Assembly: GCF_018332655.1 (NCBI RefSeq)
Contig: NZ_BOQL01000004.1
Location: forward strand, 30,347 to 94,346
Direction of reading: 5' to 3'
Source of the DNA: Actinoplanes auranticolor
Lineage (GTDB): Bacteria; Actinomycetota; Actinomycetes; Mycobacteriales; Micromonosporaceae
Length of the DNA stretch: 64,000 nt
Below, in pieces: positions 8,653 to 16,802 of this stretch; position 1 is the stretch's first letter; every line of letters starts with the position of its first letter. The notes beneath the pieces were generated by a model that worked only from the letters and a program-made list of their open reading frames with translations, was not told the DNA's origin and ran no database searches. The translations under genes and the position numbers were made by a program.

Positions 8653-9405
8653 CTACGAAGACGGCACCTCGTCGTCGTAGCTGCCCGGCCGGCCGGCGTA
8701 CCGTTCGCCGTCGCGGTAGGGCCAGGGGTTCGCCGTGCACCCGTGCAGGCCCAGCGTCTGCTGCTGCATGACCGGGGCCGGCTCGCCCCGCCCGGGGCAG
8801 CGTTCGTGGCCGTGCCCGAGGCGGTGCCCGACCTCGTGGTTGACCATGTACTGGCGGTAGACCGCGAGCGGCGCCCGGTAGTGCGGCACCCCGTGCGCCC
8901 AGCGGGCCACGTTGAGCACCACCCGGGCACCGTTGCGGCAGGACGTGTAGCCGTCCGGCACGTCCTGGCACAGCTCGTCCCGGGTGCGCGGGGTGACCAG
9001 GAAGATCGTGAAGTCGTACCGGTCGCCGGGCCCGACCCGGCGCAGCTGCCGGACCCCGCCGGCGGACCAGCCCCGCGGGTCCTCCAGCGTCCGCTGCACC
9101 GCGGCGGCGAACCCGGCGGTGGAGACCCCGGTGATGTCCTTCTCGACCTGCACCCGGTAGCGCAGCACCGTGCCGCGCGGCGGTGCGGGGCGCTGGGCGG
9201 CGGCCGTGCGGAACCGGCCGCCGCCCCGCTCCGGATACCGGATCCGGGGCGCTTTGCGCACCGGCGTGCCGGCCGCCTCGGGCGACGCCGACGGGCTCAC
9301 CGGTACGGCGGCCGGACCGGCCACAGTGGGATCCCCCACCGGCCCGCAGCCGGCCAGCAGCATCATCAGGACCAGCACCGCGGTACGGCCACCGGCGCGC
9401 GACAT
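8653..9405 (-). CDS. DUF3152 lipoprotein with metzincin zinc motif (copy B)
   Basis: This is the paralogue of the gene at 7755, 250 residues long, with lipobox LLAGC near residue 20. A low-complexity Pro/Ala/Ser linker leads to the same folded domain (YRVQVEKDITGV, RYDFTIFLVTPRTRD, RVVLNVARWAHGVP). The zinc motif HEVGHRLGHGH is at 190-200, again with PVMQQQTLGLHGC. Similarity runs over about 170 residues, while the signal peptides and linkers differ, so the duplication is not recent. AGGGACG precedes the ATG. It is convergent with copy A across a 130-base gap in which I see no hairpin or gene. Confidence 0.85.
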   Translation of the reverse strand: MSRAGGRTAVLVLMMLLAGCGPVGDPTVAGPAAVPVSPSASPEAAGTPVRKAPRIRYPERGGGRFRTAAAQRPAPPRGTVLRYRVQVEKDITGVSTAGFAAAVQRTLEDPRGWSAGGVRQLRRVGPGDRYDFTIFLVTPRTRDELCQDVPDGYTSCRNGARVVLNVARWAHGVPHYRAPLAVYRQYMVNHEVGHRLGHGHERCPGRGEPAPVMQQQTLGLHGCTANPWPYRDGERYAGRPGSYDDEVPSS

Positions 9406-9512
9406 GGAACGTCCCTTCGGCAGGCAACAGGTGTTGTGCGAAGGGAAGGACTGCCGGGGGCCACGGAAGGTTGATGCACCGGCCCGTCAACCTTTCCGGG
9501 CCGTCACTCGTC

Positions 9513-10013
9513 TCAGGCGGGAGCGTGCCGGGCCGTGTGCACGGCGAACGGGGCCAGTCCGGCCTCGGCGCGGCGCGCGTCCATGCCGTCCGGATCCTCG
9601 ACCGGCCACGGCACCGGGGCGCCGTCGGCCACCCCGGCGATCTGGGTGCCGTAGAGCTGGGGACGGCCCTCGTTGACCAGCACGCGGTCGCGCAGCATGG
9701 CCAGCGCCGACGGATCGGCCTCCCCCGCCGCGACGGCCGCGGCGAGCAGGGGCAGGACCCGGCGCTGCAGGTCGAGCTGCTGGTCCGCGTGCTGGGCGAC
9801 GAGGAAGGCCCGGCGCGCGGCCTCGGCGCCGACCATGGTCACCGTCGGCCAGCCGTACGCGTCCAGGATCTCGGCGAGACGGTCGGCGTTGCGCACCGTG
9901 ATCCGCCGGTGCGCCAGCCGCCCGGCCGGGTCCCCGCCCAGCGCGCCGGGCTGAGCGTCGCGGTCTTCGTCGGTCAGAGCGATCAGTTCCCGGGCCAGGT
10001 CGTCGTTCGTCAT
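9513..10013 (-). CDS. DUF6624 family protein
   Basis: The protein has 166 residues, counting from MTNDDLARELIAL; an in-frame ATG nine codons further upstream is less likely because the family begins at this helix. Segments DAYGWPTVTMVGAEAARRAF, HADQQLDLQRRVLP, DRVLVNEGRPQLYGTQ and GLDARR-like DGMDARRAEAGL match the DUF6624 pattern. No signal peptide or membrane helix is seen, so it should be cytoplasmic. Function is unknown. It is a single gene on the minus strand between copy B of the DUF3152 pair and the EamA exporter. Confidence 0.75.
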   Translation of the reverse strand: MTNDDLARELIALTDEDRDAQPGALGGDPAGRLAHRRITVRNADRLAEILDAYGWPTVTMVGAEAARRAFLVAQHADQQLDLQRRVLPLLAAAVAAGEADPSALAMLRDRVLVNEGRPQLYGTQIAGVADGAPVPWPVEDPDGMDARRAEAGLAPFAVHTARHAPA

Positions 10014-10095
10014 GGGCGTCGACGCTAGGGCGCGCGGCATGCGGGACGGGCGGGGACCACCCGAGGGCTCGCCGACGGCGTTCTGCGATGATTCA

Positions 10096-10980
10096 TCAGG
10101 GGGCCGGGACCGGCTCGCGGGCCTCGTCCGTGCTGTGCTCCGCGGCCGCCCGAGCGCCCGTGCGCTCCGCGCCGATGCCGGCCGCGACCACGAAAGCGAT
10201 CCCCGCCACCGGCGCCCATCCCGGCACCTGGCCCAGCACCAGTAGCCCGATCAGCAACGCGAGGGCCGGCTCCAGGCTCATCAGCGTGCCGAAGGCGGCT
10301 GTCGTGAGCCGGCGCAGCGCGAGCATCTCCAGGGCGAAGGGCACCACCGGCAGCAGGATGGCCAGGCCGATCCCGGCGAGCAGCAGCTGCCAGGTCAGCT
10401 GCCCCAGCACGGCCGGGCCGGCCACCAGGGTCGCCACCAGCGCGGCGACCGGCATGGACACCGCCAGGCCCTGCAGACCCGCCACGTCGTCACCGACGCG
10501 CTGGGTGAGCACGATGTACGCGGCCCAGCACAGCGCCGCGGCCAGCGCGTACCCGACCCCGACGAGGTCGGTGCCGCCGTGCCAGGGCTCGGTCAGCAGC
10601 AGCACCCCGGCCGCCGCCAGCAGCGGCCACACCTTGGTGCCGCGGCGGCCGCGGACGATGGCCACCCCGAGCGGCCCGAGGAACTCCAGCGCACTGGCGG
10701 TCCCGAGCGGCAGCCGGGCGATGGCCGCCATGAACAGCATGGTCACCCCGGCCGTGACCACGCCGAGCGCGACGGTGGTCAGCAGGCTGGCCCGGGTGAA
10801 CGAGCGCAGCCGCGGCCGGACGAGCACGAGCAGGATCACGCCGGCCCAGAACAGCCGCAACCAGGCCGTGCCCTGCGCGCCGAGGCGGTCGAGCAGGCCG
10901 ACGGAGACGGCGAGGCCGAGCTGGACGAGGACCATCGACGCCAGGGCCATCGACGCGCCGGTCCGTGCTGATGAACGCAT
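10096..10980 (-). CDS. EamA/RhtA-type membrane exporter
   Basis: This is a 294-residue membrane protein with ten predicted helices in two EamA repeats, resembling RhtA-like threonine/homoserine exporters. The second repeat shows [20 protein letters not shown] and [17 protein letters not shown], typical of this group. The chosen start (ATG 10980) gives [11 protein letters not shown]; a second ATG ten codons in is possible. The C-terminus is charged and cytoplasmic. It is divergent from a LysR regulator across 82 bases, suggesting local regulation of efflux. The substrate is inferred only from family. Confidence 0.85.
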   Translation of the reverse strand: MRSSARTGASMALASMVLVQLGLAVSVGLLDRLGAQGTAWLRLFWAGVILLVLVRPRLRSFTRASLLTTVALGVVTAGVTMLFMAAIARLPLGTASALEFLGPLGVAIVRGRRGTKVWPLLAAAGVLLLTEPWHGGTDLVGVGYALAAALCWAAYIVLTQRVGDDVAGLQGLAVSMPVAALVATLVAGPAVLGQLTWQLLLAGIGLAILLPVVPFALEMLALRRLTTAAFGTLMSLEPALALLIGLLVLGQVPGWAPVAGIAFVVAAGIGAERTGARAAAEHSTDEAREPVPAP

Positions 10981-11032
10981 GCGTCCAGTAGAGACCGGGA
11001 CACCGTTCAAGTCCACGTGCCAATGGTGGACA

Positions 11033-11047
11033 CACCGTTCGACGGTG
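11033..11047. promoter_or_regulatory. Inverted repeat in the EamA/LysR divergent promoter
   Basis: CACCGT and ACGGTG are separated by TCG. The site lies between the two divergent genes, 16 bases before the LysR start. A related GACACCGTTC occurs at about 10999-11008. It is a plausible LysR operator, with no experimental support. Confidence 0.35.
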
Positions 11048-11062
11048 ACTGACAATGGCGGG

Positions 11063-11926
11063 ATGGACACCCGCCGCCTGCGGTTACTGGTGGAACTGTC
11101 GCGGCTCGGCTCGATGCGGGCCGTCGCCGACGAGATGCACGTCACCACCTCGACGGTCTCCCAGCAGCTGGGCGTCCTGGCCCGCGAGGCCGGCGCCACG
11201 CTGATCGAGCCGGACGGCCGGCGGGTCCGGCTCACCCCGGCCGGACAACGCCTGGCCCGGCACGCGGTCACCATCCTGGCCGCGGTCGAGGCGGCCCGGC
11301 TCGACCTGGACCCGGACGCCGAGCCGGCCGGGGCACTGCGGGTCGCGGGCTTCGCCACCGCCGTACGCCGGTCCCTGCTGCCCGTCGCGGCCACGCTCGC
11401 CGCCACCCACCCCCGGGTCCGGCTGCTGATCCACGAGCACGAACCGGCCGAGGCCTTCGAGCTGCTGGCGACCGACGCGATGGACCTCGCGCTGACCTAC
11501 GACTACAACCTGGCCCCGGCCGCCTTCGCCCCGGGCCTGGACGCCGTGCCGCTGTGGGAGACACCGTGGGGTCTGGCGGTGCCGCGCGACGACCCGGCCA
11601 CCGACTTCGCCGGGTTCGCCGACCACGACTGGATCGTCAACTCCCGCAACACCGCCGACGAGGACGTGGTCCGCACGATGGCCTCGCTGGCCGGCTGCAC
11701 CCCGCGGATCGTGCACCGCGCGGACAGTCTGGATCTGGTGCAGGACATGATCGTCGCCGGGCTGGGCGTCGGGCTGCTGCCGCTGCGGACCGCGACGCTG
11801 CCCGGCGTACGGCTGATCGAGCTCACCGGGGTCGACGTGCGGCTGCGGTGCTACGCCGTGACCCGCCACGGGCGCGCCGCCTGGCCACCGCTGGCCCTGG
11901 TGCTGCGGCTGCTGGCCGGCGGCTGA
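11063..11926 (+). CDS. LysR-family transcriptional regulator
   Basis: The protein has 287 residues. The N-terminal winged helix-turn-helix ([20 protein letters not shown], then [17 protein letters not shown] and [16 protein letters not shown]) is typical of LysR. A linker helix and a substrate-binding domain follow ([50 protein letters not shown]). It is divergent from the EamA exporter and probably controls it in response to the exported compound. Its stop codon directly abuts the stop of the convergent phosphatase gene (TGATCA). Confidence 0.9.
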   Translation: MDTRRLRLLVELSRLGSMRAVADEMHVTTSTVSQQLGVLAREAGATLIEPDGRRVRLTPAGQRLARHAVTILAAVEAARLDLDPDAEPAGALRVAGFATAVRRSLLPVAATLAATHPRVRLLIHEHEPAEAFELLATDAMDLALTYDYNLAPAAFAPGLDAVPLWETPWGLAVPRDDPATDFAGFADHDWIVNSRNTADEDVVRTMASLAGCTPRIVHRADSLDLVQDMIVAGLGVGLLPLRTATLPGVRLIELTGVDVRLRCYAVTRHGRAAWPPLALVLRLLAGG

Positions 11927-13513
11927 TCAGCTCCGGGCCCGCAGGACGGCGAGCACCACGTCGTCCTCGGTGTCCTGCGAGAAGTAGCCCAGCAGGTGGT
12001 CGCAGATCTGCTCGGCGGTCATCGCGGTGCAGTCCTGCAGCACCCGGGTCAGCTCGCGCAGGCCGTCGTCGAGCGTGGCGCCGCGCCGCTCCACCAGGCC
12101 GTCGGTGTAGAAGATCACGCTGGTGCCGGGCAGCAGCTGGACCTGGTGGTCGGTCCGGACGGTCCGTTCCCGGGTGCCGAGCAGGGTTTCCGGGCGGGCC
12201 TCCAGCAGCCGTACGGAACCGTCCGGCGCGAGGAGCACCGGCGGCGGATGGCCCGCGTTGGACCAGCGCAGCGTCCGGGTGCCGTGGTCCTCGCGTTCGA
12301 TCTGGGCCAGCACCACCGTGGCGAAGGCGTCCACGGCGAAGCCCCGCATCGCCTCCTGGAGCCCGGTCAGCACCAGCGCCGGCGACTTGAGCAGCGCATA
12401 CGAGATACCGCGGAGCAGGCTGCGGATCTCGCTCATCGCCGCCGCGGCCCGCCGGTCGTGCCCGGTGACGTCGCCGACCACGATCGTCACCCGGCCGTCG
12501 GGCAGGGTGAACGCGTCGTACCAGTCGCCACCGATGTGCGCGCCCTCGCCGACCGGCTGGTACCGCACCGCCACCTCGGTGTGCTCGGGCTGCACCGGAG
12601 GCGCGAGCAGGCTGCGCTGCAACGCCTCGGCCAGTTCGCGTTCCATGGCCGTGGCCCGCCGCTCGGCCTGCCGGACGCCGGCCCGGTGCAGACCCTGAGC
12701 GAGGGCCGCGCCGAGCAGCCGGAAGAAACGCAGATACTCCTCGTCGACGGCCAGGTGCGGGCTCACCCGGCTGACCAGCACCACCTCGGAGCGGTCCCGG
12801 TCGCCCCCGGTGAGCCGGATCCGCGCGATCCGGCCCGCCTCGGTGGTCTCGACGGCCACGTCGCGGTCCAGCGGCGCCGGCCAGGCCGCCGTCGGCACCT
12901 GGTCCTCCGGCAACACGATCTCCACGCCGGGCAGGTCGTCGGGCGCCGAGCGCAGCACGGGCAGGGCATGCTCGATCAGCTGCTCCACGTCCTCGGCATC
13001 GGTGAGCTGATCGTTGAGCCGGCCCAGCAGCGCCAGCCGCCGCCGGCCCAGCACCTGGGCGGTGGTCTCGGAGGCGATGTCGATGGCGCCGGCGATGCGG
13101 CCGTCGCTGTCGTGCACGGCCGAGTACGAGAAGGTGAAGTACGTCTCCTCGAGGAACCCGCGACGGTCCATCAGCAGGCGCAGGTCCTCGACCCAGGTCG
13201 CACCCCGCCCGGCCAGCACGGCATCGAGCATCGGACCGATGGTGGACCAGATCTCGGCGAAGACCTTCGCGGCCGGCGCGCCCAGCGCGGCGGGGTGCTT
13301 GTCGCCGATCATCGGCGCGTACGCCTCGTTGTAGACCAGGACGTGGTCGGAGCCCCATAACAGGGTCACCGGCGCCCGGGTGTGCAGCGTCAGATCCAGG
13401 GCGGCGCGCAGGGCCGGACTCCACGACGCGACCGGCCCCAGCGAGGTGGCCGCCCAGTCGACGCGCTGGTACGCGTCGCGCAGCGTCCCAGCGGCGGCGA
13501 AGGGCTCGGTCAC
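11927..13513 (-). CDS. PAS-GAF-PP2C (SpoIIE-type) serine/threonine phosphatase
   Basis: This 528-residue soluble protein has three parts. A PAS-like N-terminus contains LGPVASWSPALRAALDLTLH and the WGSDHVLVYNEAYAPMIG sensor core. A GAF-like domain spans about 165-290. The C-terminal RsbU/SpoIIE phosphatase domain has metal ligands in GGDWYDAFTLPDGR, VGDVTGHD, WSNAGHPPP and YTDGLVERR. Such proteins dephosphorylate anti-sigma antagonist proteins in stress signalling. The start is a GTG with a weak ribosome binding site. No anti-sigma antagonist or kinase gene lies beside it, so its partner is elsewhere. Confidence 0.88.
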   Translation of the reverse strand: MTEPFAAAGTLRDAYQRVDWAATSLGPVASWSPALRAALDLTLHTRAPVTLLWGSDHVLVYNEAYAPMIGDKHPAALGAPAAKVFAEIWSTIGPMLDAVLAGRGATWVEDLRLLMDRRGFLEETYFTFSYSAVHDSDGRIAGAIDIASETTAQVLGRRRLALLGRLNDQLTDAEDVEQLIEHALPVLRSAPDDLPGVEIVLPEDQVPTAAWPAPLDRDVAVETTEAGRIARIRLTGGDRDRSEVVLVSRVSPHLAVDEEYLRFFRLLGAALAQGLHRAGVRQAERRATAMERELAEALQRSLLAPPVQPEHTEVAVRYQPVGEGAHIGGDWYDAFTLPDGRVTIVVGDVTGHDRRAAAAMSEIRSLLRGISYALLKSPALVLTGLQEAMRGFAVDAFATVVLAQIEREDHGTRTLRWSNAGHPPPVLLAPDGSVRLLEARPETLLGTRERTVRTDHQVQLLPGTSVIFYTDGLVERRGATLDDGLRELTRVLQDCTAMTAEQICDHLLGYFSQDTEDDVVLAVLRARS

Positions 13514-13631
13514 CTGGAGAATGTAGCCTGGCCGGATCCGCCCGACCCGGCAGGCGGCCGGCCAAGATCCCGCGACCGGCGACGACCCTCGGTGAGGCGC
13601 TCAGCAGTCGTCATGCCGTGCCGCGAGCGGC

Positions 13632-14189
13632 TCAACCCGCGCGACGGCGGGCCCGGCGGGCCGCGAGCTCGTCACCCGCGGCGGGCTCGGTGCTCAGGCC
13701 GGTGCCGACCGGCTGCGGGCCGGCGGCGGGCTCGGCGGGCAGGTGCGACAGCGAACCCTGGATCTCCTTGAAGGCGCCGCCGATGGCGATGCCGAAGACA
13801 CCCTGGCCGCCCTGGAGCAGATCCACGACCTCCTCCGGCGAACGGCACTCGTAGACCGTCGTGCCGTCGGAGATCAGGGTGATGCCGGCCAGGTCGTCCA
13901 CGCCGCGCGAGCGCAGCGTCTCGATCGCCTTGCGGATGTTCTGCAGGGAGACACCGGCGTCCAGCAGGCGCTTGACCACCTTGAGGACGACCAGGTCGCG
14001 GAACGAGTAGAGCCGCTGCGTGCCGGAGCCGGAGGCGTCGCGGATGCTGGGCACCACGAGCGTCGTCCGCGCCCAGTAGTCGAGCTGGCGGTAGCTGATG
14101 CCGACCGCCTGACAAGCCGTCACTCCGCGATACCCGGTATCGCCGTCCTCGCCGACAAGCGGACCCTCTTCAGAGTCTGACTCGTGCAC
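13632..14189 (-). CDS. MerR-family regulator (Rv1830-like)
   Basis: The 185-residue regulator has an N-terminal MerR helix-turn-helix (YRGVTACQAVGISYRQLDYWARTTL, RLYSFRDLVVLKVVKRLLDAG). It then has a short effector region (GVSLQNIRKAIETLRSRG; SDGTTVYECRSPEEVVDLLQGGQGVFGIAIG) and a disordered Ala/Arg-rich tail. The GTG start follows GGGGAGG by eight bases. It is the last gene of the block that matches Rv1822-Rv1830 order in M. tuberculosis, where the equivalent is Rv1830. A direct target is not visible; a role in growth or division genes is inferred from synteny. Confidence 0.88.
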   Translation of the reverse strand: MHESDSEEGPLVGEDGDTGYRGVTACQAVGISYRQLDYWARTTLVVPSIRDASGSGTQRLYSFRDLVVLKVVKRLLDAGVSLQNIRKAIETLRSRGVDDLAGITLISDGTTVYECRSPEEVVDLLQGGQGVFGIAIGGAFKEIQGSLSHLPAEPAAGPQPVGTGLSTEPAAGDELAARRARRRAG

Positions 14190-14238
14190 GCGACTACCTC
14201 CCCGCTGCGCGGTGCCGCTTCACCTGGACTTCACGAGC

Positions 14239-14244
14239 GTATAA
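14239..14244 (-). promoter_or_regulatory. Possible -10 element for the Rv1830-like gene
   Basis: TTATAC (read on the minus strand) lies about 50 bases upstream of the GTG start. The -35 region is weak. It is the best promoter-like signal in this 139-base gap. Confidence 0.3.
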
Positions 14245-14328
14245 CTCAGCGAGCCACGAAACAGGGAGGTAATGCTGCGACACGCCGCGTACGGACGACC
14301 GGACCTGTGGTGACCGTCGATGCGCGGC

Positions 14329-14793
14329 TCAGCCCGCGAAGTCCTCCGGGCGTACCTGGTCGAGGAACTCGCGGAACTTCTCCACCTCGTCCTCCTGCTC
14401 GTCGGGGATGACGATGCCGGCCTCGGTGAGCACCTGATCGGCACACCGGATCGGCGCCCCCACGCGCAGGGCCAGAGCGATCGAGTCGCTCGGCCGCGCC
14501 GAGACCCGCAGATCGTCACCGATCAGCAGATCCGCGTAGAACACGTTCTCCTTGAGTTCCGTGATCTCGACGGCCTTCAGCGGCGCCTCGAGCGCCGCGA
14601 GGATGTCCCGTAGCAGATCATGGGTCAACGGCCGGGCGGGCTTCACGCCCTGCTGCTCGTACGCGATGGCAGTCGCCTCCACCGCGCCGATCCAGATCGG
14701 CAGGTACCGATCGCCGTCGACCTCCCTGAGCAGGACGATCGGCTGGTTACTGGGCAGCTCCACCCGAACCCCGACCACGCTCAGCTCGCGCAC
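14329..14793 (-). CDS. Bifunctional nuclease family protein (DUF151, Rv1829-like)
   Basis: The protein has 154 residues. The GTG at 14793 is chosen because GGAGG lies six bases before it and the product (VRELSVVGVRVELPSNQP) then begins as in other members; a longer in-frame ATG at 14865 lacks support. LPIWIGAVEATAIAYEQQG, RPLTHDLLRDILAAL and ARPSDSIALALRVGAPI are the family core. The C-terminal acidic helix DEVEKFREFLDQVRPEDF is shared with the mycobacterial homologue. Some members have DNase/RNase activity; the role here is not known. It sits between two MerR genes in conserved synteny. Confidence 0.9.
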   Translation of the reverse strand: MRELSVVGVRVELPSNQPIVLLREVDGDRYLPIWIGAVEATAIAYEQQGVKPARPLTHDLLRDILAALEAPLKAVEITELKENVFYADLLIGDDLRVSARPSDSIALALRVGAPIRCADQVLTEAGIVIPDEQEDEVEKFREFLDQVRPEDFAG

Positions 14794-14981
14794 CGCCCGC
14801 CTCCGTGTCGCTTCGTCGTAGCCGCCCCGTAAGGCCGCCGTCGCCCCGTGAGGCAACGCGACCATCAGGCTGTTTCCCGCCTATCCTGCACGGTACACGG
14901 ACGCTCGGGACCGAGCGCCACACGATGCCCGTGTCTGTGGGGTTACCCCGGCCACCCGCGGCAAACCGGAAACCCCGTCCC

Positions 14982-15731
14982 TCACCGTCCGAGCGTGTCC
15001 CGCAGTCCCGCCCGCACCAGAGCCGCGTGCAGACGCTGGGACAGAGCCTGCAACTCGCGCGCCGTCTCCGCCGCCCGGGCCCGCGCCGCCGGGTCGTGCT
15101 GGCGCATCAGCGGCGTCAGCAGCTGGGCGAAGAGCCCGACCTCCCGGTCCGCACCGGTCCGGAACGCGCGCAGGTGCCGCAGCTCCAGGCCGTGCCGGAC
15201 CAGGCCCACCACGGCCTCGACGATCACCACGGCGTCGCCGTCGTACCAGCCCGGCGGCCGCGAGACCACCAGGCCCATCTGCTCCAGCTCGGTGAGCATC
15301 TGCTCGGCGATGCCGGTGCGCTCGACCAGGTCGGCCCGCGACACCCGGGTGTCGGCGGCGTCCGCCGGCACCTCGGCCTCCGAGCCGACCGCCACCAGCG
15401 AAGGACGCCGGTGCGACAGCGTGTCGTCACCGCGCTCCTGCGCCTCGAGCTGCTCGCGGATGACGCGCAGCGGGAGGTACTGGTCCCGCTGCGCGGTCAG
15501 GACGAAACGCAGCCGCGCCACGTCGTTCCACGAGTACTTGCGGTAGCCGGAGGCGGTGCGCTGCGGGTCCACCAGCCCTTCCGCCTCCAGGAACCGGAGC
15601 TTGGAGATCGTGGTGTCCGGGAACTCGGTCCGCAGCTGGGCCAGCACCTCCCCGATGCTCATCAGCGCAGCGTCACGTTGACCCTGGGCCCGAGACCCGG
15701 GGTCGTGCGCGGCCGCCCCCGACGGGTTCAC
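14982..15731 (-). CDS. ftsR: MerR-family regulator, FtsR-like (Rv1828-like)
   Basis: This 249-residue regulator has an N-terminal MerR domain (MSIGEVLAQLRTEFPDTTIS, LRFLEAEGLVDPQRTASGYRKY). A second helical effector part contains YLPLRVIREQLEA and RPPGWYDGDAVVIVEAVVGL. The corynebacterial orthologue FtsR activates ftsZ, and Rv1828 is the mycobacterial one; both lie next to the FHA gene, as here. The GTG start overlaps the garA stop (GTGA), so translation is coupled. The symbol rests on synteny and domain pattern. A 188-base gap separates it from the nuclease gene. Confidence 0.85.
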   Translation of the reverse strand: MNPSGAAAHDPGSRAQGQRDAALMSIGEVLAQLRTEFPDTTISKLRFLEAEGLVDPQRTASGYRKYSWNDVARLRFVLTAQRDQYLPLRVIREQLEAQERGDDTLSHRRPSLVAVGSEAEVPADAADTRVSRADLVERTGIAEQMLTELEQMGLVVSRPPGWYDGDAVVIVEAVVGLVRHGLELRHLRAFRTGADREVGLFAQLLTPLMRQHDPAARARAAETARELQALSQRLHAALVRAGLRDTLGR

Positions 15732-16180
15732 GCCCCGCTTCCCTCGCCCTCCGGCCGGGGACCGGCGATGAAGACCAGCCGGAACTTGCCGATCTGGACC
15801 TCGTCCCCGTTGCTCAGGGTGGCCGACTCGACCCGCTCGCGGTTGACGTAGGTGCCGTTGAGCGAACCCACGTCGCGGACCGTGAAGGTGCCCCCGTCGC
15901 GGTGGAACTCGGCGTGCCGGCGCGAGACCGTCACGTCGTCCAGGAAGATGTCGCTGTCGGGGTGTCGGCCACTCGTGGTCACGTCATGGTCCAGCAGGAA
16001 CCGCGCACCCGCGTTGGGGCCACGGCGCACGACCAGCAGCGCCATCCCCGGGGGCAGCGAACCGGACATCCGGCTCGGTACCACGTCGGTCTCGGGGCCC
16101 TCGAGCACCTCGTCGAGCGCACCGAGGTTCAGCGTGGACGTGACGTCGAGCGGGGGGAACTCGTCGTCTGGGCGCGTCAT
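15728..16180 (-). CDS. garA: FHA-domain protein GarA/OdhI
   Basis: The small cytoplasmic protein (150 residues) has an FHA domain with GRHPDSDIFLDDVTVSRRHAEF and GSLNGTYVN. In related actinobacteria, GarA/OdhI binds and inhibits 2-oxoglutarate dehydrogenase and controls glutamate metabolism, switched by Ser/Thr kinases at an N-terminal threonine pair. Here the N-terminus reads LDVTSTLNLGALDEV, giving Thr14 and Thr16 as likely phosphosites in place of the mycobacterial ETTS. The gene overlaps the ftsR-like gene by 4 bases. The 213 bases upstream, before gcvH, hold no convincing gene and probably its promoter. Confidence 0.92.
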   Translation of the reverse strand: MTRPDDEFPPLDVTSTLNLGALDEVLEGPETDVVPSRMSGSLPPGMALLVVRRGPNAGARFLLDHDVTTSGRHPDSDIFLDDVTVSRRHAEFHRDGGTFTVRDVGSLNGTYVNRERVESATLSNGDEVQIGKFRLVFIAGPRPEGEGSGA

Positions 16181-16393
16181 CGGACCACCTCACGGATCAG
16201 TTTCGCCTCGCCGCCCGACGACACGGGGTGAGCGAGCCGGACCCGGGTCCGGGTCCGGAGCGCAGCGCCCCCCGCCGCTGCCCGGAGGTCCGGACGGCAC
16301 GACTTTCGGTATGAGAAAGGAATTGCAGGTTTCTCCATGTGCCCCGCGAGCCTAGTCAGCGCCGAAATGGCGAGCAACCAGACGCGCGGGCGA

Positions 16394-16774
16394 TCAGCTG
16401 TCGGTCAGCGCCTTGTAAGCTTCTGCGTCCAGCAGGCCACCGAGCGCCGCCGGGTCGTCCGGGGCGATCTCGACGAGCCAGCCGGCCGCGTACGGCTCAG
16501 CGTTGATCAACTCCGGCTCGTCGGCGAGACTGCCGTTACGGGCGACCACGGTGCCGGCGATCGGCGCGTAGATCTCCGAGACGCTCTTCGTCGACTCGAT
16601 CTCGCCGAGCTGGTCGCCGGCCTGCACAGCCGTACCCTCGTCGGGCAGCTGCACGAAGACGATGTCGCCGAGCGCGTCCTGCGCGAAGTGGGTGATGCCC
16701 ACCCGCACGGGCGCGGTGCCGTCACCGGACACCCACTCGTGCTCGGCCGTGTACCGCAGGTCCTCAGGAATCAC
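16394..16774 (-). CDS. gcvH: Glycine cleavage system H protein
   Basis: The H protein (126 residues) carries the lipoyl arm of the glycine cleavage system. ESTKSVSEIYAP holds the lipoylated Lys63, and LRYTAEHEWV opens the domain. GTG 16774 is chosen because GGAGGAA lies just upstream and the product then starts VIPEDLRYTAEHEW as in homologues; the longer TTG start would place the ribosome binding site inside the gene. It is 28 bases after the DUF881 gene, in the same order as Rv1825-Rv1826. No gcvT or gcvP is nearby, so it may have been kept here for lipoate-linked reasons. Confidence 0.93.
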   Translation of the reverse strand: MIPEDLRYTAEHEWVSGDGTAPVRVGITHFAQDALGDIVFVQLPDEGTAVQAGDQLGEIESTKSVSEIYAPIAGTVVARNGSLADEPELINAEPYAAGWLVEIAPDDPAALGGLLDAEAYKALTDS

Positions 16775-16802
16775 GCATTCCTCCGTTGACAAGCCCGCCC
16801 GC

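Noticed and set aside
16177..16377. 66-codon frame between gcvH and garA
   Set aside because: It lacks a ribosome binding site and protein-like composition, and it overlaps the garA start. I regard the gap as promoter sequence.
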